The notes below the pieces were generated by a model. It saw nothing but the letters and a program-made list of their open reading frames with translations, ran no database searches and was not told the origin of the DNA. Below are positions 49,341 through 60,889 of a stretch of DNA of 64,000 nucleotides, one piece after another (within the stretch, counting starts at the first letter, position 1; each line of letters opens with the position of its first letter). Position numbers and translations under genes: made by a program. Origin of the DNA: Dictyophora rubrovolvata (lineage: Eukaryota; Basidiomycota; Agaricomycetes; Phallales; Phallaceae); contig CP114118.1 in NCBI GenBank assembly GCA_029959195.1, positions 1,612,001-1,676,000 of the forward strand, read 5' to 3'.

Positions 49341-49838
49341 GGAATTCGGCGCTTATTGGGAAGTTTTACGTCATTGGCCATCCAACAGTGCACACTCGTA
49401 CTGATGCAGATGACTTTGGGTTTGTGTACTTGTATACCCAAAGTTGAATTACTAATTGATACAGTATTTAGTCTGGGAGTATGCTTACCCAACGTGTCTC
49501 TATCACTCCATATTCTCATTCTGGTTCGTGATCGCCTTTCTCTCACGCCTTTCCAAAGCACAACGTGGACCAATATTGGAACTCCAGTGTATCACAACAA
49601 ATCATAATCTCGTGCTATCATGTGCTGAAATGGCGTTTTTTGCCGTACTTACGGAAGTGAAGTTGGAGGCTGCAAAAATAACACAAGTTTCAAAAAACGA
49701 GGGACCAAGGACGTCGCTCGTTGTTATCTGTGGGAAGCCCTCTCAGCTGGAAACCAATGATACATAGGTGATTAATTTACGCGATATGATTTCGTATAAA
49801 ATAACTTCGAACAATATGCAACCTTCTTGTCAGTTCCA
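49341..49838. promoter_or_regulatory. Divergent promoter region (YibB-like / old yellow enzyme)
   Basis: 498 bases between divergent starts. Overlapping open frames on both strands here have no family resemblance and are judged noise. A possible leader intron acceptor (cttcttgtcag) lies just before ATG 49839. Confidence 0.4.
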
Positions 49839-51210
49839 ATGGGCTCCTTTTCTCAAGACCAAGAGGACCGGCTATTCAAACCACTCCAAATAGGAGCGAT
49901 CACACTTCAACATAGAATCGCTCTTGCACCGTTAACACGTTGTCGTGCAGCTTTATCTCATACTCATAATGTGTGGTTGGCCAAAGAGTATTATGCCCAA
50001 CGAGGATGTGAACCTGGTACATTGTTGATTACCGAAGCCACCTTCATTTCTAAAAAAGCAGGGGGTTACGCCAATATACCCGGGGTATGGTCAGAAGAGC
50101 AATGTCGTGCATGGAAAGGTGTCAGTTGTTTCAATTTTACATAGGCACCGTATTTTCTGAGCACATTTTTTTTTTCTAGATCACGACGGCAGTTCACAAG
50201 AACAAGTCCTTCATTTTCTGTCAACTTTGGGCTCTCGGACGCGCGGCGCGTCCTCATGTCTTGGACGAAGAGGATCATCAACCTTATGTTGCCCCATCCG
50301 CCACACATCTACCAGGCCGTCCAGAGACTCTTTTACCCCGACCCCTTACCATTCTCGAAATCAAAGAATATGTACAGGACTATGCGCAGGCAGCTAAAAA
50401 CGCTATATTTCTTTCTGGATTTGATGGAGTAGAAGTTCATGCTGCCAATGGATATCTAATTGATCAATTTACTCAAGATATGACCAATCTACGAAATGAT
50501 GAGTATGGTGGAGGTATCCCTCGTCGAGCTAGATTTCTCCTCGAGGTCATGACTGCTGTATGTGAAGCGGTCGGGGAAGAAAAAGTGGGCATACGTTTAA
50601 GCCCCTGGAACAATTTTCAAGGCACGTGGCGAGTGAGCACTACGAGATCCTGCGAAAAAAAAAGTAACAAAGTTTGCCAGGAATGTGCATGAAGGACCCT
50701 ATCCCGCAATTTTCATATATAATCGAACAACTGAAGATTGCATTTCCTCGCTTAGGATATATTCATATTGTTGAGCCTGATCCGGGGACTGGACGAGAGT
50801 CGGAAAGTGACTTTTTACGGAAACTATGGGCTCCAAGACCGCTTCTGTCGTGTAATGGTCATGAAGCCGCAACTGCCCGTCAAGCAGCTTTTAGAAGTGA
50901 GAACGAGGTTGTTGTATTTGGCAGACATTTCATCCCTAACGTGCGTCCCCCCTATTACAAACAAACATCACTGCTTGGTAGTTGAAGCATCTTTTTTTTC
51001 CTCAAACAGCCCGATCTTGTAAAACGAATAAGGAAACGCCTTCCTTTACGTCCGTACAATTATGACACATTTTATACTACCGAGTCGCCTGTCGGATACA
51101 TCGACTATCCAACTGCTCAAGATGCTTTTATTGGTAAAATTTGGGCGTTTTCGATTGCTGTCGGGCTGCCTTTGGTTTTGGCATGGGTGGACCGAGGTTC
51201 TCTTAGTTGA
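49839..51210 (+). CDS. Old yellow enzyme-type flavin oxidoreductase (OYE/NADPH dehydrogenase)
   Basis: ATG 49839 (MGSFSQDQEDRLFKPLQIGA) begins a TIM-barrel FMN enzyme: RIALAPLTRCRA, LLITEATFIS, FDGVEVHAANGYLIDQFTQD, VGIRLSPWNNFQG. The HxxN substrate pair is HAAN and the catalytic tyrosine region follows normally. OYEs reduce activated alkenes such as enones using NADPH. The intron after WNNFQ has a GC donor (CAAG then gcacgt); the spliced product GMCMKDPIPQF agrees with the family. The C terminus continues past the usual end into a hydrophobic stretch (IWAFSIAVGLPLVLAWV) before TGA 51210, suggesting a tail anchor, unless an unspotted intron starting gtaaaattt removes it. Confidence 0.88.
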
Positions 51211-51673
51211 TACTTTTGTCTTAGAAGGGTTGCTAATACGACGCGCATTTTGGAAAAGGTTTCATGCTGCGAACTTGATTTGTCTCCCCTTGCTCTGGAC
51301 AATGGATTTTATCAAGCCCTGCTTGAATGAATTCTAATACTAGCAAGTGCGGTTAATAATTCAGCTGAACACCCGATAGTACCGCTGTAGATGTGATAAA
51401 GAAGCCTTGATCTGCAAAGATGTTCCGATAAACGGCACTACTACATATATAGTCGTATCATTGTCGGTCTATGTCTACATATGATAGTTGTTAGCAAGAG
51501 AAGAATACCGTGTCCACATAAACACTCCGACTCGTGGAAACTTCGGAGATCACGAAATTACTATGATGTAAACTCGGCGTACTAACCGATCTTATCGATT
51601 TACTTACCACGTATAAAAAGTCAATGGAGATCTATCCGCATATTCTCTCCTCCGAGGCGTTCTCAAATTGAAA
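51211..51673. other. Spacer between OYE and lactonase-like genes
   Basis: 463 bases, AT-rich, with no credible exon. Probably OYE 3' flank and lactonase promoter. Confidence 0.4.
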
Positions 51674-52952
51674 ATGACAGTGCGAAAGATCTTGGTTGCG
51701 ACTTATTCTCCCAAAGTCTTCACGCTTAACTTTGATTTATCGACGACGCCTCCGAGCCTTACTTTTTCATCTGCTTTGGAAGTCGGGCATCATCCATCGT
51801 GGATCGTCCCCCACTCGGCTGATAAGTCGATTGTATTCACTGCTACAGAGGAACCAAACGGGACGGTCAAGGCATTGAAGTATGATTTGGAAACAGGTGT
51901 TGGATCTGTAGTCGCCGAAACAAGTAGTGGCGGTGCCGATCCTTGTCACTTGGCAATTTTCGAAAATGAATTGTTGGTTGCGAATGTCAGCATCCTTGTT
52001 CTTGTAGGATTCGCAGCAATGGATAACCCAAATTCTTTTTTTTTCCTTTTCAGTACTCGAGTGGCTTATTGAGTGTCTTCGCGTTGACATTGATATCGCC
52101 CTATCTACCCTCGACAGTTTCTCAACTCGTTCAGTTTTCTGGCAACGGACCGATCTCGTCCCGCCAAGAAGCTTCACATCCACACCAAGTCCTTGTACAC
52201 CCCGAGCGTCTTGAAGTTTTTATTCCTGATCTGGGCACCGACAAAACTTGGAGATTACAAAGGCAGGGCGACAGTTCGGCGCAACGGTGGGCAATTACTG
52301 GTGAAGTAGTAGCTCCGCCAGGGAGTGGTCCCCGACACGGCGTGATTATTGGTGATTATTTTTTTCATAAATTCAATTTTTATCACTCCGAGAATACGGC
52401 GGAGGTGAGCTGGCTGGCTGACTGATGATGCTTTGGTACTGGTTAGGTGAAAATATCTTCTTACTTATGGAACTTTCCAACGAGATCACCGCTCACAAAC
52501 TGCCTGCATCTCCGGCGTCGTCGGATACTATCCCGATCGATGTCGTTCCGACTCTGTCGAATCCACCAGCTGACCCACTTAACATGGACCCTCCTCCTCT
52601 TAGTGCAGAGATTCTAAGCCCTGAAGTTTCTCCAGAATTTCCCACACGGTATCTATACGTTACGAATCGCAACGACAGAGACCCTAAAGGGGATATTTTA
52701 TCCATTTTTGAGATTTTGGAATCAGGCAAGCCCAAGTTGGTTAACGAGGTGCGAACTGGCTTGAATCACCTACGGGGAATCGCATTTGACGAGGAGTCCA
52801 AATACCTTATCGCCGGTGGAGTCTTTGATCACAAAGTCAAGGTTTTTGAGAGAACAGACGGAGGAGGAAATTTGATTGAAGTAGCGTCTTTGGCATTGGG
52901 GGATGTTCAAAGTCCTACCGGATTTCACTGGCTTCCGCCGCCGCCGTCTTAA
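51674..52952 (+). CDS. Lactonase-type seven-bladed beta-propeller (6-phosphogluconolactonase-like)
   Basis: ATG 51674 gives MTVRKILVATYSPKVFTLNF. Blade-like repeats follow: GHHPSWIVPHSADKSIVFTA, GGADPCHLAIFENELLVANY, ASHPHQVLVHPERLEVFIPD, LGTDKTWRL, GSGPRHGVIIG, TRYLYVTNRNDRDPKGDILS, VFDHKVKVFERTDGGGN. HP.. and GPRH positions match the Lactonase (carboxy-cis,cis-muconate cyclase / YbhE) superfamily. In other members these are lactone-hydrolysing or cyclising enzymes; the substrate is unknown here. Two introns are removed: about 51988-52051 (giving VANYSSG) and about 52351-52446 (giving IIGENIFLLMEL). It ends LPPPPS with TAA 52952. Confidence 0.85.
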
Positions 52953-54314
52953 AAAAATAGATGAAATAAATAACAAGGCTCTTTTTTATTAAATGTATTC
53001 TTCAGTTGAGAAAACATGGCGGGCTTTGCTATGATTGAAGCCATACTTGATTTACAGTATCAAGGCTCAGTTGCAGAATTTAGGAATTGGCTGCATGACG
53101 ATCGTCTAACACGGCTAAGATGGCAGGGCGGGACTCTCTAAAAGGAGAAGGAGGATACTGAGACTTTTCAAGGTGAGAAAGAGAAATAGGAATGGACGGA
53201 ACATACGGTAATTGACGACCTCTGAGTTGCGGAATACCAGGTCATATGGCAGAGCAGACATGATGAGATTAGCTGTCGCTGTTGGCCGCTGGAACAAACG
53301 CCGAGATGAGCGCTGTGCCAGAACGATGTTCGTACCTAGGCCGCGATTGCGAAAGTGCAGAGAATGCTAATAGTCGGAGGCATTGCCTTTCGATGACATG
53401 CACGCGGCCTGCATCAATGTTGGATGACGGGGTGACATGCACGTGATACTAGCGTCACGGTGGACCAAGATTAGCAGCTAGGTTGAACATGTGGTGCAAT
53501 CTCGTATGCAAATTTCCTGTTGTCGAGATTTTTGAATGATTTTTCAGAAAAAACAAGGGCAGTGGCCAATATTAATGACTATCAACAGTTGGTTTTCGGA
53601 CATAAACCCTGGCAAGTGACATAACGTAACGATTCCGTTTAGTAGGCAACATGGATTCCCGGGCCAGCGCTTCATTTCAGCTCATTCAGGCTGGCCTTGT
53701 ATTTGTCGCTTGCTAAAATATATCTTTTTGTCTGTGGACTTCTAGTGATAGAATAGAAAAGATCTCTTAGTCCAAGTTATCAACTTCTGCAGCAAGAAAT
53801 CAGAGAATAATAGACTATCAACGCTTTAATTTAGGAATTTAGAATGACTCGGTCACTCGGATCCTCGATTTGACTCGGAGTCTATTCCAGAGGTCCGACA
53901 TGCAGCGATCACGTAATGCGTCCACCAAATTCGTTCTTCTCCCCTTACCAACGGGAAATCAGGGCCCTTACTAACTGGCACTTTTTGTTCCGCCTTCAGC
54001 TATCTGATTGTGCTCAATTTTACAATCATTTTCGAGAGGGCAAGCAAGCAAGAGTCATAGCCTCTCGGACTTATCGCATTCCCTATTAGCCACAATGGGA
54101 TCATCCGGCGGTGGACCACAAGCTCAATGATTACACTTGGATTTGCACTTTTATTTCAAAAATTTCCTGGAAAGAAATCAGACACAAACTGGGCACTTGC
54201 TGTGCTGTTTTCTTTTTAAAAGAAATGGCTACATCGCGACATTCATTCCATCGTCTTCGTTTTCTAATTCCACTGTATCCCTAGTCGTCGTACCGACAAC
54301 ATCCATTAATAATC
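52953..54314. other. Long spacer upstream of the P450
   Basis: About 1.36 kb. Minus-strand open stretches between 53074 and 53390 (SALPYDLVFRNSEVVNY and SPFRESRPAILAVLDDRHAA) with plausible splice signals could be a small spliced gene, but no single frame joins them cleanly. From 53400 to 54314 I see no coding signal. A 12-bp element at 53435-53446 is listed separately. Confidence 0.4.
53435..53446. promoter_or_regulatory. CACGTG-containing element, copy 1
   Basis: ACATGCACGTGA, containing the E-box core CACGTG bound by bHLH regulators such as Cbf1 or Pho4 types. The identical 12-mer recurs at 60063-60074. It lies about 870 bases upstream of the P450 start. Confidence 0.4.
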
Positions 54315-56325
54315 ATGCTATCTCAACTATACTTATTCAGAGATAGCTTGTCTTCCCCCGCCCGCTTTTTACTCGATCTTCTCGCTGGATTTTTCCTTGT
54401 CTATGTTTTGCGCACCATCACCACCCGTGTCAACCAAGCTCGTTTCATCCGTAATTCCTCAGCTTCTCATGTAGTCCACCTATCCGATCTTCCCAACCCG
54501 AAATCCCCGAGCTGGCTTTGGGGGAATGAATGGGAAATGTATATCACTTCCCCTGGTCAAAAGTATATGGAATGGTATCATACCTTTGGTCGCATTTTCA
54601 AGTTTAAAGGTGCCCTTGGCGTAAGTGTTAACATCTCATCATATGTCAGAATGCTTGACCCTGACCTATTCTTGTTTCAACACTGCTAGTCTTCATTTGT
54701 CACTTTGGCAGATCCCTCGGCCATCCACCACGTCCTAAGCGCGCAACACTGCTACGACTTTCCCAAACCCGAAGGAGAACGTCAGTTTTTCCTTACCCTT
54801 CTGGGAAAAGGAATGATTTGGGCTGAGGGTGCTGCCCATTCACGCCAACGAAAAATTCTAGGTCCGGCATTCAGGTCAGTGGATGCGTCTGATTTGGTTT
54901 CGCAAACCCAAATTTAACACGTAACCTTTCTGGCATTGCTAGTGTAAATGCCCTTTCCTCTCTGTCAACTATTTTCTTCGATAGTAGCTACAAGACAATT
55001 AAAGCCTGGAACACCATGTTTGAGCAGTCTCCTACTAGTGACAATCTCACTATTGATATCCAACGCTGGTCTAACCATATCTCGTGCGTTGAGCCCGCCT
55101 ATCCCTTTTCCAAACAAAAAATTTAACTTATCTTTTTGTAGCCTCGATACCATTGGATTGGCGGGTTTTTCATATGACTTCGGTGCATTAGATATCAACA
55201 AACCCCAGCATCCATTGGCACGCACTCTTGATGGGTTTACTGACAGTAGCGGTACCCATTCCTTCTCGGCCTTCTTGGTACATTCCTTATTATGGGCCTT
55301 CCCCTCCATTTTACGTATTCCATCTGCTCGTCAAAAGGCTCTATCTAAAAGTAGACACATGCTAGCGGAGATAACAAACCAAGTGTGGAGTGAACGGAAA
55401 AGCTCCGGTCAGGATAACCAAAGCTCTGGGAAAAGCATTCTCGACCTCCTATCAAAGGCAGAGAAATCGGGAGCCACGACAAATCTCTCCGAGGAACAAA
55501 TTGCAGCCGAGGTTGGTTTCATTATTACCTCTTCCAATGTCCATATGTATTTAATCTATTTACTCTTAGATGATGACCCTCATATTCGGCGGATACGAAA
55601 CTACAGCCACGATAATGGCTTGGGCGCTCCATGAGCTTGCTCTTCATCCTGAGATCCAAGAAGAATTAAGACGCGAAGTGACCGCTTCTTCATCGGACCC
55701 GTCATTCGAGGATCTGTATCATGGTCTTCCTTTGCTTAGCGCTGTTGTTAATGAAACATTGCGCTTCCATCCGACATTCATGCAAGTTCACCGAGAGGCC
55801 TCCAAGGACAGTCTATTACCCCTTACACCTTTACCGCAAGAGTTCGCACAAAAAGGAATTATTCCTTCTAATAAAACGCATCTTTTTGTACCCAAGGGCA
55901 CTATTCTCGTTCTCCCAATTAATATCATGCAAAGCTCAGAGGACGTATGGGGTTCCGATGCCCATATCTGGAATCCGTATCGTTGGATGGACGGTGCTAA
56001 CAAAGAGGCTGACCAATCGAAACACGCCTGGCGAAAGGAACTGATGATTTTCAGTACTGGGTATGTGAATATTTTTCTCTTCATCAATGTCTAAACTCAC
56101 CGATTTAATTTCAATTTGTCATTTAGTGCTCGAGGCTGCATTGGTCGTAACTTTGCGATCTTAGAAATTAAGACCGTTTTGGCTATGCTCCTTCGAAATT
56201 TCGCCTTTTCCCCAGCTGACGGCAAAGAAATTGAACCTTTGCTCAGCTTTGTTGTTCGGCCAAAAGTTAAAGGAGAACGTGGCAGCTCTCTTCCTCTTAA
56301 AGTCTCCAAAATCAATTATTGTTAA
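54315..56325 (+). CDS. Cytochrome P450 monooxygenase
   Basis: ATG 54315 gives MLSQLYLFRDSLSSPARFLL with an N-terminal membrane anchor (LLDLLAGFFLVYVL). P450 landmarks appear in order: GERQFFLTLLGKGMIWAEG and HSRQRKILGPAFS (C-helix region), I-helix FGGYETTATIMAWALHELAL, K-helix ExxR as ETLRFHP, PERF-like WNPYRWMDG, and heme loop FSTGARGCIGRNFA with the cysteine ligand. All key residues are present, so it should be active. About six introns, one of them splitting the heme loop between FSTG and ARGC. It resembles the large expanded fungal P450 clans of mushrooms; CYP family and substrate cannot be given without comparison. Confidence 0.92.
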
Positions 56326-57579
56326 GTTAATCGCAGATTCATTTTCAACAAAAAGGACTATTTTCCACTCCATCATTTTTCTCTCTCTCCTTGCTCGTCA
56401 ATCTACATTAATAATAATTCATCACACCCCTTTCAACAACCTGAGATGTATCCATAGTTTATATTATCATTCATGTTCATCTGCTTTCCATTTAGCACCT
56501 AAATTATTACTACCATATACACATACACACATACATACATACATACATACATGCATGTATAATATCATCTACATAACACCACTACTACCTAATTTTACGA
56601 TACGTAAAGGAATCATCACTCGAAACGGTCAGACGACACTAAGCTAGTCGATCAAGGAAGGACATGCATGCGCTAACAACGTAATCGCACTTTTAAACAA
56701 CAGACACCGGTTACACATGCCCATAAACGTAAACTGGACCGGTACCCCGTTTTCGGGTATTACGGGCATTCTTGTCGCAAATAATGTATAATAGATTACC
56801 TGAAAACCTGAACGGAATTGTATTCATTCAGGCCTATGATATTTAGATTCAGACCTTTTCTTTTTTAGGCAGATGGGCACATTTTTTGTATCCTTATTGA
56901 CAGTTTCAAATTCTAATTTTAAACCTGAGGAGGTTGCTTCTTGGTTACTTCAGAGAATTCCGAATTTTTGTGGTCCTACTAAATTGAAATTGATGGTGAA
57001 AAAAAAAAACCACTCCATCCTAATTTAGTTGACTCGAGTTTATATGCAATGCACAACACAATAACGAAAATTAACAGCTATTCATTGTTTACGCGAGGAT
57101 CTCATCATCAATGATCATGAAGTGACACAACGGAATCAATATATATATGCAGGCAAAAGAGTTCTGAAATGATATGAGAACAATCATCGAGATTGAAATT
57201 TGATGGCGTCTCATAGAAAAACCTATGTATGATATAAGAAAATTTGCCCCTTCCTTCTTTCAGGACGTAGTTGGAGTGGATTCCTCTCCCCGAGACAGCA
57301 TACCGTTTACTGGAGATAGCAATGGAGCTTCTATATTATTGACAGCAATTGGATATACAGAAAATTTTCCTTCCAATGTCCATCTTCTGATGGTGTGCCG
57401 ATAAGAATTATAACAAAGCCTGGGTGTTAAATCAGGTATATAAGGATACAATGGAAGGGGGGAGGGAACCTGAACAACGCATAAAGGAGGAGGGGGAATG
57501 TAAGAATTGGGGAAATGAGAATTTGAAAAGAAAAGAAAAAAAAGAACGCGTCATTATTTTAATTTTTTCTTTTTGTTTT
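56326..57579. other. Long AT-rich spacer with simple repeats
   Basis: 1.25 kb between the convergent ends of the P450 and the class V aminotransferase genes. It holds a CATA tetranucleotide tract and a purine-rich block near 57450-57550. No exon or RNA gene was recognised. Confidence 0.45.
56515..56556. repeat. (CATA)n microsatellite
   Basis: Imperfect tetranucleotide tract of ACAT/ACAC units ending at ATGCATGT, just downstream of the P450 gene. Confidence 0.75.
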
Positions 57580-59715
57580 TCAATGTGCCGACAGCTTCTG
57601 ATATGTCCAATCGTCAAGCAGTCGTCTGAGATTCTCTGGTTCAGCGAGTGAACGCATGTAAACCACAAGATTCCAAGCATCAGAAAAATTGCTGGGAGTC
57701 CCAAAGCTCGCTCTCTGTCATCATAAAAGTCCCCGTCAAAACACATACTAGTTAGTCAGCCTTCTCACCAAAAGAAGGAAGGAAAAGCTTTGAGAACTTA
57801 CAATGACACCACGGGATCTGATGCCGAATCGAGCTTCTAAATCGTCCTTGGTATCGCCACTACTTACACCATTCATCATGTATGTCATTCCCGCAAGTCT
57901 TGACGTCCCTCCAGGATTACACATGCATCCCGATCGCAGGCATATTCCGGCGGCTTTTCCGGCACCATATTCAATGGCCTCACAGCTAACGAAATGACCG
58001 GAAGCATCGGCGACTTCAAAAGTAATGAGTGCACCGTAGGATTGGGAAATCTCTGATAGTGCGAGCGCTGGCGAAGGGGAACGAATATGACATAGTGATT
58101 TCTGCGTGCTTCGATGTCTGATACCTGATAAGGCGCCCACTGTCCAGTGCACGAGAGATGCCAAACGGGGATGTAAGACTGGTAGTAAGATGCTTATAAG
58201 AGACAGCCCGCGAGGAATCGTAAGCATCGCCAAAAAATTAATTGTCCCATCCTGAAAAATAGTATTTTAAAATGAACAATGATAACTTTAGAGAAAAAAA
58301 GGATTGCGAGTAAAATAATTTATTTCATTTACCTCAAACCGCTCAGGCCCATGTTCCAAGGTATATGCTTCTCCAGGGACTTGTACGACATCAACTGTGC
58401 CTCCCGAGAACCAAGGTTTCTTGAGTTTCTGTAGGAATGACTTTTTGACAACGAGTGCTCCGAGGCCTGTAGGAAAACCTATAATTTTATAAATGCTGAT
58501 GGCCATTGCGTCGACGCAATTGTTTAAACCCGATCCTGATAAGGAGATACTTGTCGAAGGTGCAAGGGCAGCTGCATCGAGGAAGGTGTGAAAGCCTTGA
58601 CTGGCGGCATGTTGTAGCAAAAACAATGGCGCTTTGTAACCTGTTACATTTGACTGTCCTGTGCATAGAGATTGTTATTCTGAGGGGTTGTGGGGGGGAG
58701 GGGAAGAATACCTGTTAGACAAAATATACCAGGATATGTATCGGAAGACGATGGTCGAAGATCGCTGAGTCTTTGCTAATAAAGTTTTTGCGATGGATGA
58801 ATGACTATAAGAAGAAAAAGGGGGGATTAGAAGGCTGCTCACGAGGATAACCCATTTTTCGTTCCAGCTCCCAGAGGGTGTAAGTGTATAATAATCGACT
58901 GCTGCGGCATTTTTACGAGCAAAAGTCCTGAGACCATTTAGACTATCTAGAACTATCTCAGAAAAAAATGAAGGGGGCATAGATGAAAGGGGAAGATTTG
59001 GAATCGGATTACTTACTGTGACAGTCCTGTCCTAAAAACAGTCTTGAATGAGATGACCATGGATAACCCTCGCCGACGATTCTCATGGCAGTGGACGCAT
59101 TCGCTGTCCAAACAACGACGTATATATTAGGGTCGGCATTGAAAAACTGTAAGACGGAGTTTCGTGCCTTCGAGGTATAATAGGATGTCAATTTTGACCT
59201 GAGTGAGTACCAAGGGTGAATACTACTGGGGAGGAGGAGGAAAAGGCTACTAACGAAGGATTGGTAGAATGGGGATTGCCCAGAACAGCGGTGGTTAAAA
59301 AGTTGTGGGAGTCCGAAACGAGACTTTCGGGATAGAGAGCAGCCCCTGTGTAATCGAGATATGTGAGTTGCTCTAGACGTTTGAATTCCGAGTGCCTGAT
59401 TGAATCCAACAGTGGAGAATGGTAGGTTGGGTATGTTAATAGAAAATCCTGTTCACTGGTACTGAATTCATTAAGTTGGGAGGTTATATGAGGGAACTTG
59501 ATAGATCGGGGAGATTCGGCATATGTCTGACTAGACTGACTGTCATGAGAGGCCCTTTCGAGCTCGATCTGGGAAGTCGAGATATGGAGGGTGTCACTGG
59601 CCAAGCGAGTTGACTTTGATGGAGGGTCGGTGTGATTGGCAATGTTACTGTGGTCATGATGGGAGGGTGAGACTGAGCAGATTCGGAGGGAATTCCACAA
59701 GAAGGAGAAGAGCAT
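57580..59715 (-). CDS. Class V aminotransferase-fold protein, MOCOS-like (PLP domain only)
   Basis: ATG 59715 (MLFSFLWNSLRICSVSPSHH) opens a gene of about seven exons ending TGA 57580. Conserved parts are LTYLDYTGAALYPESLVSDS, LGNPHSTNPS, YVVVWTANASTAMRIVGEGY, FLDAAALAPSTSISL, and SIYKIIGFPTGLGALVVKKS carrying the PLP lysine, then TPWF-like KKPWFSGGTVDVV and RSGCMCNPGG. This is the N-terminal, cysteine-desulfurase-like half of molybdenum cofactor sulfurases, but the MOSC C-terminal half is absent: the protein ends RRLLDDWTYQKLSAH. Such stand-alone proteins are common in basidiomycetes; function is inferred as sulfur transfer or a related PLP reaction. The N-terminal ~75 residues are Ser/Thr-rich and unconserved. 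Confidence 0.85.
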
Positions 59716-59883
59716 TGGCGACTTGAAGGAGTGTGTAGAGAAACAAATGAATGACTCGAGGTTAAATAGACATGGAAAGGGAAAGGAACGATCTCTGAGA
59801 GAAGCTCTCTGGCAAAACTGGATCCAGTAGATACACCGGGGCTAATTCGAAACCCAGCGCTCCGAGGGAACTTGCCAGTGCCA

Positions 59884-59903
59884 GTGACTAGTGACTAGTG
59901 ACT
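59884..59903. repeat. GTGACTA tandem (about 2.8 units)
   Basis: Seven-base direct repeats gtgactagtgactagtgact, upstream of the MOCOS-like gene. Confidence 0.6.
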
Positions 59904-60062
59904 CTGAGATGTACGATGGCCCATGAGTCATGAAATTATATCTTTATATCTGTTACTATTATATCATCAGTAAGCAGGTCCATTCAGAAGAGCAATGTAC
60001 GCGACTGTTGCAATTCACCACTGGGCCCGGGAGTCTTCATATTGAGGCATAGGCGTCGTGTC

Positions 60063-60074
60063 ACATGCACGTGA
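60063..60074. promoter_or_regulatory. CACGTG-containing element, copy 2
   Basis: ACATGCACGTGA, identical to the element at 53435-53446. It lies about 350 bases upstream of the MOCOS-like gene start. A further CACGTG occurs near 60219. Confidence 0.4.
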
Positions 60075-60889
60075 CTTGCCTTCGTTATTAGAGAAGCCGT
60101 CTAAACTCGTCACTCTAAAATGAATTCTGGGCCGATTCAAGAATGAATGGCACGTCTTTTCCTACGGATATTATGAACAGATGAGAGACAAATAAATATA
60201 TCATATCCATGTAATATCCACGTGAGATTTGTAGCTTGCGATGCCAAGGGCCACCGTTTCCTTCAGACGTTTCCTGAGCCACTCTGAATCTGTACGGTAT
60301 TACTTACGTATACTACTACTAGCAGTCTCCTCGTATGCCCCAAACTTACTTAACACCACCTTACTCAGTATCGCCGATTCACCGTGGATGAACGCTTCTA
60401 TATAATGAATAAATCTCACCTTCTATCTTGGAGCTTGTCGACAGGGGAAGTCGAAGAGGCCACCCTTTAATACTGGCAATGAATCATTCAGAAGCTGTTT
60501 TTGAAACCAACATTCGAATCCCTTGCTATCGCCCCTCCTTCCAGATCGAACACCAGAGAAGAAGAAAATACCCGACAGTAAATTCTTATACGTAAACACA
60601 TAACACAACTCCCCTCCTCTCGCGGCCGAGATTATACCAATGACCATACTTGAAGAGACTCTTAGCACGTGGCGGCCACAGTATACTCAAAATCTCGGAA
60701 ATTCCTCGCCAGTTGAACTTCAACTGCCAGGCAATAGTACCCCCCGCGCTAGCAGACTCGGGCGACACGTTCAACGTATGTGTTTCGTTATAATCAGTAG
60801 GTCATAGTACTAAAACTATTCGAATGACATCTGATAACAAATTAACAATCAAAGCACCGCGAGCCCGAAGCCACTCCCGGTTCGCCATT

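Larger units (their letters stand above)
59716..60889. other. Long spacer between MOCOS-like gene and carboxylesterase gene
   Basis: 1.17 kb containing the promoter of the MOCOS-like gene and the 3' flank of the carboxylesterase gene. It includes a short GTGACTA tandem (59884-59903) and the second copy of the CACGTG element. Short frames at 60420-60780 have no resemblance to known proteins. Confidence 0.4.

Noticed and set aside
49262-49767. Overlapping open frames on both strands upstream of the old yellow enzyme gene
   Set aside because: No domain, no consistent splice pattern, and partly antisense to the YibB-like gene; taken as chance.
57424-57660. Plus-strand open frame rich in Lys/Glu/Arg
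   Set aside because: It is a purine-rich low-complexity block followed by antisense of the MOCOS-like gene's last exon; no family resemblance.
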